From: an uncultured Gemmatimonadota bacterium | GTDB taxonomy: Bacteria > Gemmatimonadota > Gemmatimonadetes > Gemmatimonadales > GWC2-71-9 | NCBI GenBank assembly: GCA_946479825.1 | Contig: CAMLHU010000136.1 | Location: 1-6,184, forward strand | Direction: 5' to 3' | DNA length: 6,184 bases | Shown: positions 1 through 5,600 of the stretch, piece after piece | Position numbering within the stretch: the stretch's first letter is position 1 | How the letters are laid out: each line of letters starts with the position of its first letter | The notes under the pieces: model-generated | The model's input: the letters and a program-made list of their open reading frames with translations, nothing else | The model's database searches: none | Told to the model about the DNA's origin: nothing | Position numbers and translations under genes: made by a program

Positions 1-767
1 CGCTCGGCGATGTTGAGCTGCGACAGGATCTTCACGCGCGAGGTGAGCGCCGCCTTCATCTTGATGGGCGGCTTCATGATCTCCTGCAGCGCGCCGTCGA
101 TCCGGAACCGGACCCGGATCTCGTGCTCGAACGGCTCGATGTGGATGTCGCTCGCCCCGCGCTTGACGGCCTCGGTGAGGACGGTGTTGATGAGCTTGAC
201 CACCGGCGCGTCGTCGATCTGCGCCTGCGAGGCCTGCTCGTCCTCCTCCTCCTTGACCACCTCGACGTCGTCGGTCTCGCCCTCCCCCTCCATCTCCTTG
301 AGGAGGTCGGCCAGCTGCTGGTCGCCCGAGTTGTAGTGCTTCTCGATCAGGTTCCGCAGCGTGTACTCCCCGGCGATGACCGGGAAGAGGTCGTACCGGG
401 TGATGAACTTGAGGTCCTCGATGAGCCCCGAGTCGGTCGGGTCGGCCATCGCGACGGTGAGGGTCCGGCCCTCGCGCTTGAGCGGCAGCACCGACTTCTT
501 GAGCGCCAACTCGGGCGGGACCAGCTTGATGATCTTGGGGTCCACCTCGAACCGCGACAGGTCCACCGCCGGCATCCGGTACTGCTTGGCCAGGACCTTG
601 GTGACCTCGAGCTCCTGCACCAGCCCCAGCTTGACCAGGACGAACCCCAGCCGGTGGCCGGAGGTCTTCTGCTCGGCCAACGCCTGGTTGAGCTGATCAC
701 GGTTGATCAGCCCCTCGCGGACGAGGATATCGCCCAGGCGTTCGTTGCCGGCTGCCGCAGTCGCCAT
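1..767 (-). CDS. pilB: Type IV pilus assembly ATPase PilB/GspE family, N-terminal part (3' end cut by window edge)
   Basis: Cytoplasmic hexameric ATPase that powers extension of type IV pili (or a related competence/secretion pilus). 255 codons are visible and the frame runs off the window edge. Residues 10-62 form an MshEN (T2SSE_N) domain made of two 24-residue motifs, R10-Q33 and R39-Q62, each with RLG at the start and Gln at the end, separated by five residues. The rest of the N-terminal domain runs to about residue 145. An acidic linker (about 155-185) follows, then the start of the ATPase region, with the family motif RGASDIHIEP at 203-212 and FRIDGALQEI at 221-230. Walker A/B lie outside the window. 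The start is well fixed: an in-frame TAA lies at 809-807 and ATG 767 is the first start codon after it. No Shine-Dalgarno is visible; the leader just upstream is pyrimidine-rich. It follows the comEA-like gene by 107 bp with its own candidate promoter. GspE of a type II secretion system is the main alternative; the ComEA neighbour favours PilB. Confidence 0.9.
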   Translation of the reverse strand, partial: MATAAAGNERLGDILVREGLINRDQLNQALAEQKTSGHRLGFVLVKLGLVQELEVTKVLAKQYRMPAVDLSRFEVDPKIIKLVPPELALKKSVLPLKREGRTLTVAMADPTDSGLIEDLKFITRYDLFPVIAGEYTLRNLIEKHYNSGDQQLADLLKEMEGEGETDDVEVVKEEEDEQASQAQIDDAPVVKLINTVLTEAVKRGASDIHIEPFEHEIRVRFRIDGALQEIMKPPIKMKAALTSRVKILSQLNIAE

Positions 768-800
768 GGAGGTCTGGAGAGGTGGAGAGTGAAGAATGAC

Positions 801-816
801 AACGGTTTACACCGTT
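801..816. repeat. Perfect 6-bp inverted repeat at the predicted pilB transcription start
   Basis: AACGGT and ACCGTT flank a 4-nt spacer (TTAC on plus, GTAA on minus). It begins six bases after the candidate -10 box and so overlaps the predicted +1. It could be a repressor operator blocking initiation, or a 5'-end RNA stem closed by a GNRA-type GUAA loop. The symmetry is seen directly; function is inference. Confidence 0.45.
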
Positions 817-821
817 TCCGG

Positions 822-849
822 AAGCTACTGGCCGAGCGCACCCTGTCAA
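822..849 (-). promoter_or_regulatory. Candidate sigma70-type promoter for the pilB-like gene
   Basis: Reading the minus strand, a perfect TTGACA (-35, 849-844) is followed after 16 bp by TAGCTT (-10, 827-822, three of six consensus positions). Transcription would start near 815, giving a leader of about 48 nt before ATG 767. The -35 is perfect but the -10 is weak, and promoter consensus in this phylum is not well known to me. It lies wholly in the 107-bp gap between the comEA-like stop and the pilB start, where a promoter would be expected if pilB is not solely read through from upstream. Confidence 0.5.
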
Positions 850-874
850 GGGAGCGCGGCCCCCGACCATCGCA

Positions 875-1546
875 TCAGCGGCGCCGGGAACGCTTCGGGC
901 GTGGTTCGACCGGCGGCTCCGGCCGGTCGAGCCGCACTTCACCGGGCTGCAGGTGGATGACCACCTCGTCGGCGGTCGAGTCACCCCCGGCCGGCACCCC
1001 GGAAAAGGCGGCGTGCGGCGCCAGCCTGGCAAGCATCGCCGGCCCCACCCCGGGGACGCTGTCGAGCCGCGCGAGCCCGCCGAACGCCCCGTGCGCGGTC
1101 CGCCAGCCGACGATCCGCGCCGCGAGCGCGGGACCGACGCCGGGAAGCCGCTCGATCTCGCGCGCGCTGGCGCGGTCGAGGTCCACCCGCTCGTCGGGGC
1201 CGAGGGGACGGGCGGCCGCGAGCGCGCTGTCCCGCTGCCGCGCCGGCGAGACCGCCTCCCTCGGCGCCACCAGCAGCTCCCCCGGGGCGCGGTCGCTCCC
1301 GCCCCGCCAGCGGATGACCAGGTGCCCGACGGCGGCGAGGCCGAGCAGCGTGAGAGCGGCGGAGCGAGGGGTCAGGAGGGGGAGAGGGAGGAGGAGAGGA
1401 GGAGGAGGCGAGGAGGAGAGGAGGCGAAGAGGAGAAGAGGGGAGGAGGAGAGGAGGAGGCGAAGAGGAGAAGAGGGGAGGAGAGGATGAGGGGACGAGGG
1501 AATGAGGGGATGCAAGGCCCGCACTTCTGCGCTCCGCGCGGGCCAT
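875..1546 (-). CDS. comEA: ComEA-like helix-hairpin-helix DNA-binding protein, N-terminus uncertain
   Basis: Predicted membrane-anchored, outward-facing DNA-binding protein of the natural-transformation apparatus, which captures DNA after pilus retraction. Numbered from ATG 1546 (223 aa), a single hydrophobic segment lies at about 61-78, then a linker, then a tandem helix-hairpin-helix domain at about 121-181 with the hairpins LPGVGP (134-139) and VPGVGP (164-169). VDLDRASAREIERLPGVGP is a typical ComEA entry into the fold. A 40-residue tail ends in a basic run (PKRSRRR). The start is unresolved. Residues about 15-57 are Ser/Pro/Leu low complexity encoded by a CT-rich repeat, a tract that leaves all minus-strand frames open. 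Homologous-looking sequence begins only at LTPRSAALTLLGL, where the sole start-like codon is a rare CTG at 1375-1373. Other options are ATG 1546 and TTG 1555; none has a clear Shine-Dalgarno. The HhH domain is secure, the N-terminus is not. The gene lies directly upstream of pilB. Confidence 0.8.
   Translation of the reverse strand: MARAERRSAGLASPHSLVPSSSPPLFSSSPPPLLLPSSPLRLLSSSPPPPLLLPLPLLTPRSAALTLLGLAAVGHLVIRWRGGSDRAPGELLVAPREAVSPARQRDSALAAARPLGPDERVDLDRASAREIERLPGVGPALAARIVGWRTAHGAFGGLARLDSVPGVGPAMLARLAPHAAFSGVPAGGDSTADEVVIHLQPGEVRLDRPEPPVEPRPKRSRRR
1371..1513. repeat. GA-rich purine tract (plus strand) with a 35-bp tandem repeat
   Basis: About 140 bp of nearly pure purine on the plus strand, built from GGA/GAGG/GAAGAGG words with rare C or T interruptions. 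Within it, 1418-1447 and 1453-1482 are identical over 30 bp, a tandem repeat of period 35; the core word is GAAGAGGAGAAGAGGGG. It overlaps the putative N-terminal coding region of the comEA-like gene. Tracts of this kind are prone to slippage and can form triplex (H-DNA) structures. Confidence 0.85.
1516..1544 (-). repeat. Inverted repeat, 7-bp GC stem with 15-nt loop
   Basis: GGCCCGC (1516-1522) pairs with GCGGGCC (1538-1544). Read on the minus strand, the stem is followed by TTGCATCC, too poor in T for a canonical intrinsic terminator. If the comEA-like protein starts at ATG 1546 the stem lies in its first codons; if the true start is near 1375 it is intergenic and could be a weak terminator or attenuator. 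Confidence 0.4.
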
Positions 1547-1554
1547 AACTGACA

Positions 1555-1589
1555 ACGGAGAGGATATCGCGTAAGCGATCCCTCTCCGT
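1555..1589 (-). terminator. Strong hairpin, possible terminator of the sprA-QC transcript
   Basis: ACGGAGAGG (1555-1563) pairs with CCTCTCCGT (1581-1589) as a perfect 9-bp stem. Inside, ATCGC (1566-1570) pairs with GCGAT (1575-1579) around a four-base loop, separated from the outer stem by a small 2/1 internal bulge. The outer stem could extend by TGA/TCA after a 2-bp mismatch. It lies about 120 nt after the M28 stop. On the minus strand it is followed by TGTCAGTT, not a proper U-run, so intrinsic termination is uncertain; mRNA 3'-end stabilisation or an interspersed palindromic element are alternatives. The inverted repeat is certain, the role is not. Confidence 0.4.
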
Positions 1590-1659
1590 CATCAATTTCG
1601 CGCCCGCTGGTGCCAATTCATCGCGATGGCCAGCGACCAACTCTCCGCACAACCCCCCA

Positions 1660-1706
1660 CCCCCTCTTCTTCTCCTCCTCTTCTCTTCTCCTCCTCTTCT
1701 CCTTCC
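1660..1706. repeat. CT-rich tract (plus strand) with 16-bp period, abutting the M28 stop codon
   Basis: Almost pure pyrimidine on the plus strand. The 17-mer CTTCTCCTCCTCTTCTC occurs at 1669-1685 and again at 1685-1701, a direct repeat of period 16. It starts immediately after the TAG of the M28 gene. It is in opposite orientation to the purine tract at 1371-1513 and shares words such as GAGGAGAAGAG, so RNA from the two tracts could pair. Confidence 0.85.
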
Positions 1707-2618
1707 CTACTGGCTCCTTTCCGTCCGCACCAGCCCCATCCCCACGTCCCCCACCGCCTGGAGGCTCGCGACGCTGAGCTTGTCGGCGGTGTCGTCCTTG
1801 GTGTGCCACGAGCCGTAGTCGATGTCGATGACGTCCACGGCGCGGATGCCGACGCGCTGGAGCTCGATGTGGTCGTCGATGATCCCGCCGATCGGGGCGG
1901 AGGAGAAGACGTCGCCGTGACCCAGGGTGCGGGCCATCCCCCAGACCCGCTCCACCACATCAGGGGCGGCGGAGAGGGAGAACGACTCGGGGCTGATCTT
2001 GAGGTCCTTGTCGCCCACCATGTCGAAGAGCACCGCATAGGCGGGGAGCGGCCCCGGCGGGAGGTGGTCCGCGTAGTAGCGCGCGCCGACCAGCACATCC
2101 GGGCGGCCGGGGACGTCGAAGCTGCCGAAGTCTTCGCCGTCCACGAAGAGGAGGTCCACGCCGGTGGCGGGGGGCATCTGCTTCATCGCGTCGGCCATGC
2201 CGAGCAGGACGGCGACGCCCGACGCGCCGTCGTCGGCGCCGGGGACGGCCGCGGTCGAGTCCTTCGAAGTCGGGCCGTCCCCGCGCGGGCGGGTGTCCCA
2301 GTGCGCCACGAACAGGAGGCGGTGCGTCGCCGACGGGTTGAACCGGGCCAGGAAGTTCTGCATCCCCACCGGCGCGCCGTGCTGCGGGGTGTGGGTCCAC
2401 GCCTGGACCACGACGGTGTCGGCGCGGGTGCGGAGCAGCGAGTCGAGCCAGCGCGCCATCGCGTCGTGGCCGGCGGTGCCCGGGATCCGCGGCCCGAAGG
2501 CGAGCTGGGTCTCGACGTAGCGCATCGCCTGCGCGCCGTCGAACTCGCGGGACGGCGGCGCGGCGGTCGAGGCGCAGCCGGCCAGGAGGAGGAGTGCCAC
2601 GGGAAGGGGGCGGATCAT
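1707..2618 (-). CDS. M28-family lipoprotein, glutaminyl-peptide cyclotransferase (QC)-like
   Basis: A 303-residue zinc enzyme exported as a lipoprotein. The signal peptide MIRPLPVALLLLAGC carries the lipobox LAGC with Cys15 as lipidation site. The metal/catalytic motifs of M28 are all present: HWD (His106, Asp108), ADDGASG (Asp130), DGED (Glu162, Asp163), LFDMVGD (Asp199) and WHTKDD (Trp271, His272). IIDDH (Asp248-Asp249-His250) and the Trp-His pair of WHTKDD are characteristic of QCs, which convert N-terminal glutamine to pyroglutamate; with the length and lipoprotein anchor they favour a bacterial type II QC over an aminopeptidase. The position of the second QC glutamate is Asp163. The start is ATG 2618, which gives the lipoprotein signal; a longer frame back to 2807 lacks any signal and overlaps sprA. 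Its ATG overlaps the upstream TGA (ATGA), with AGGG six bases before it, so it is translationally coupled to the SprA-like gene. A plain M28 aminopeptidase remains possible. Confidence 0.88.
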   Translation of the reverse strand: MIRPLPVALLLLAGCASTAAPPSREFDGAQAMRYVETQLAFGPRIPGTAGHDAMARWLDSLLRTRADTVVVQAWTHTPQHGAPVGMQNFLARFNPSATHRLLFVAHWDTRPRGDGPTSKDSTAAVPGADDGASGVAVLLGMADAMKQMPPATGVDLLFVDGEDFGSFDVPGRPDVLVGARYYADHLPPGPLPAYAVLFDMVGDKDLKISPESFSLSAAPDVVERVWGMARTLGHGDVFSSAPIGGIIDDHIELQRVGIRAVDVIDIDYGSWHTKDDTADKLSVASLQAVGDVGMGLVRTERSQ

Positions 2619-2628
2619 CGGTAGCCCT
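2615..2628 (-). promoter_or_regulatory. ATGA stop-start overlap with Shine-Dalgarno-like AGGG
   Basis: The SprA-like frame ends in TGA (2617-2615) and the M28 lipoprotein begins at ATG (2618-2616), sharing two bases. AGGG at 2628-2625 sits six bases upstream of the ATG, inside the last SprA codons. The arrangement is typical of termination-reinitiation coupling and decides the lipoprotein start. Confidence 0.75.
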
Positions 2629-5600
2629 GGGAGGTGAGTTGGATGTTGAGGCTGACGCTCACGAACAGGTTGCTGGTGCGCTGGCTCAGCTGGCGGACGT
2701 CGTTGAGCGTGTACCCGAACGAGAGCCCCGCCTCGGCCAGCGGCAGCACGTCGGTGAATATGCCACCGCTCACGTCGGTGCGCCGGAAATCGGACACCGT
2801 CTGGCACCCCGGCTGCGCCGAGGTCTCAAGGCAGGTCACGGCCGTGGTGCGGACGGCGGTGAGCGAGGCGCGGGCCTGCTTGCGGCGGCGACTCAGGCTT
2901 TCCGGCAGCCGGAAGACGTCGTTCAGCGTGGTGGTGAGGGTCCCCTGGTCGGTGCGGGTGGAGCTGCCGGCGTTGTCCATCCGCTGCCCCGCGAGCGCGT
3001 AGCTCACCGTGAGGGAAAGCCCGTTCCGGAAGGTAAAGGTCGCGTCGGGCGCGACCGACGAGTTCCGGGTCTGCCCCGAGGTCGGGGGCCCGACCGCGGA
3101 CGGCGTGGTGGCCGACCCGTACGAGTATCGGACGGCGACGCCGCCGGTGGCCACGGCCACCGGGCCGCTCGTGAACGCGTGGGTGAGCCGGGCCGAGCCG
3201 ACCGGCCAGTCGGTCTGGCGGGTGTCGGTCCGGGTGAGGCCGGTCCCGAACCTGCTGTACCGGGCGGTGGCGGTCTGGCCGTAGGAGGCCGAGAGCGAGA
3301 GCCCGCCGGGGAGGTCGGCGGTGACGCGGAGCGCGTCGGTGGTGACGTCGCTCGCGGCGATCGCGGTCTGCCCGCCCTGCGCCAGGAATCCGTCGAGCCC
3401 GCCCGCCGCGAGCTCGTAGCCCAGGTCAGGCTCGAAGGGCGGGAGGTCGAAGGTGGAGCTCAGGATGGTCCGGCGCGAGAGGTCGATCGGCCGGAAGCGC
3501 CGCATCGCCCGGGCCGGCCCGCTGGTGGCGCCGAAGGCGTCGCCGAACGCCTGCGCCAGGTCCACCGTCGCGCCGTACTCGATCGTCTGGGCGTTGCTGA
3601 TGGTCTTCGGCAGCAGGAAGACGCCGGCGGTGTCGTCGAGCGAGCGGATCGGCTGGCGTCCCGTGAGGTAGCGATTGAGCTGGAAGAAGCTGCTCCGGAT
3701 GTAGCGCGGCTTGAGCCAGTTCGCGAGCGTCGGCGTCAGGCTCACGGTGGTCGAGATCTGGCGGTCGCGCTCCACGCCGGCGTCGAGGCCGAGGAAGCCC
3801 TGCCGCGAGGCCCCGGCCAGGCGGCCGAGCGGCGTGGAATCGGAGTAGGTCCGGAGGTCGCGGGTGGACGCGAGGTCGGCCGACGCCGTGAGCATCTGGA
3901 ACGGCACCAGGGTGAGGCCGGCGGTGTTCCGCCACAGGTGGGTCAGCGCCTCGCTCGCCGTGACCAGGCTGTCCGAGGCCTGGGCCACGGGGACCTGGTA
4001 CGACAGGTAGTCGCCCTGGTCGCGGGAGACCGCGCTCGACCACCGCACGTTGAGCGGGGACCAGCGCAGGGTCGGGTGGCGCAGGGCCCGCCCGATGGTC
4101 CCGTTCCGCAGGAAACCCGGCAGCACGCCGACGATCCCGCTCAGGTCGAGGGGGATGCCCCGCGTCCCCGGCGAGGCGGAGTAGGTCGCGGCGACCCGGT
4201 ATGAGTTCGACGTCGAAGTCGCGAGCTGGGCGGTGGCCGAGCCGCGGCTCAGGGAGCCGTTGAGGGAGAGCGGATCCCAGAGCGCCCGGGCCAGCCACGC
4301 CCGGCTCCGCGCCACGTGGTGGAGCCCGAGGCCCAGGGCGAGCGCGTCCGAACTCGGGCGCCGCAGGCCGACGAGGTCGGCCCCGTTCAGGTCGGTCCCG
4401 TCGAGGAGTTGCGGGTCGGTGGTGGACCGGCTGTACGTGGCGGTGAACGGCGCCGAGAGCCCCCACGACTTCGGCAGGAACCGGTCGAGCCGCCACGACG
4501 TGCTGAGCTGGGCCATCGAGCTGTTCTGGTACGTCGGGCTCTGGCCCAGCTGCTGGAAGTTCCCGTCCTGGTGGGTCAGCGACAGCGAGAGGTCGCCGAC
4601 GTCGGAGGCGGCCAGATGCGTGGACACGGCGTACGCCGTGCCAAGCGCGCTCACGGGGTCGGTCATCCGGATGTCGTCCACCCAGAGCTCGGCCTCGGGG
4701 ATGGCCGTGGTCTCGCTCACGCGATAGATCGCCGCGGAGATCTCCTGCACCGCCGCGAGGTTGGGCGGGCTGATCCCCGGGTTGCCGACCTGCACCAGGT
4801 ACGGGCCGTCGCACGCCACGTAGGCCAGCGTGTCTCCCGCGCCGCACGCCTGCGCGCCGCTCGGCGGATGCCCGGTGAGCCACGCCACCTCGATCTGCGC
4901 CCGCAGGCGGCGCCAGGTGTCGAGGTCGATCCGCACCTCGGGGAGCCAGGTGGTGGTCGAGGCCGAGACGCGGTAGGCGTAGAAGTCCCGGTCGTCGGTG
5001 CCGGCCTTGAAGACGGCCTGCAGCTCGCCGTCGTCCCAGCCGGGGCCACGGCCGCGGAACCAGATCCGGAGGGTGCGGTACTTGAGCAGGTTCTGGGGGC
5101 CGGCGGGGAACCGGTAATACGCCTCCGCGCGCTGGCCCTGGTGCAGGTCGGTGCCGAGCAGCCGAAGCGACCGCTCGTTCACCTGGACGCCGTTCTGGAC
5201 GACGTCCTTCTGGTCGGTCTGGTTCACCACGCCGGGCGGCGAGGTGTAGCCCAGGTCGTGATCCTCGGTGGAGACGACCGAGCTCGTCACCTGGCCGTTG
5301 GGGGCGCCGATCGAGCCGCTCAGCCCGTCGATGACCGTCGCGGAGCGCCGGATCCAGGAGGCGCCCACGAACCGCATCCGGGCCAGCGCGAACTTGGCCT
5401 CGCGTTCCGCCCCGGCGGTCGGCGGGGTCGCGACCGTGACGCGCAGCTGCTGCACCAGGCGGAGGTTGGGGGAGCCGATCACGGCGTCCGGCCGGGCGAG
5501 CGGGACCCGATACAGCCGCCAGCCGCTGCCGCCCGCGCGGACGAAGTACGGCGAGTTGGCGAGGTCCACGATGTAACGCTGGACGTTGTCGTTCGCGCCG

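Larger units (their letters stand above)
1547..1706. other. Non-coding gap between the M28 lipoprotein gene and the comEA-like gene
   Basis: About 160 bp with no gene I can support. It holds the polypyrimidine tract abutting the M28 stop codon, about 65 bp of ordinary mixed sequence (about 1595-1660), and the long hairpin at 1555-1589. I see no convincing promoter for the comEA-like gene in it. Open frames crossing it exist only because the adjacent low-complexity tract lacks stop codons. Confidence 0.6.

Noticed and set aside
123..1505. 460-codon plus-strand open frame
   Set aside because: Antisense to the pilB and comEA genes; its translation is charged low complexity (Arg/Glu/Gly runs) with no recognisable domain. 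It is open because of high GC and the stop-free GA tract.
1371..1513. Possible CRISPR array
   Set aside because: The repeat is a tandem GA-rich minisatellite without distinct spacers, direct-repeat palindromes or cas genes nearby.
981..1652. 223-codon minus-strand frame starting upstream of the comEA-like gene
   Set aside because: It runs through the CT tract in a different frame and then reads Arg/Ala/Gly-rich shadow sequence across the helix-hairpin-helix region. Its N-terminal 45 residues resemble no family I know.
1595..1660. Promoter for the comEA-like gene
   Set aside because: Minus-strand TTGATG and TATCCT hexamers are present but separated by 23 bp, too far for a standard promoter, and the second lies in the hairpin stem.
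1626..2624. 332-codon plus-strand open frame
   Set aside because: Antisense to the M28 lipoprotein gene, whose signal peptide and catalytic motifs are clear on the minus strand.
2619..2807. N-terminal extension of the M28 lipoprotein to 2807
   Set aside because: It lies inside sprA, is Arg/His/Pro-rich, and would bury the lipoprotein signal peptide internally; ATG 2618 is the natural start.
2594..4204. 536-codon plus-strand open frame
   Set aside because: Antisense to sprA; Gly/Arg/Ala/Glu-rich with no domain, as expected for the opposite strand of a GC-rich gene. The minus-strand frame carries family motifs.
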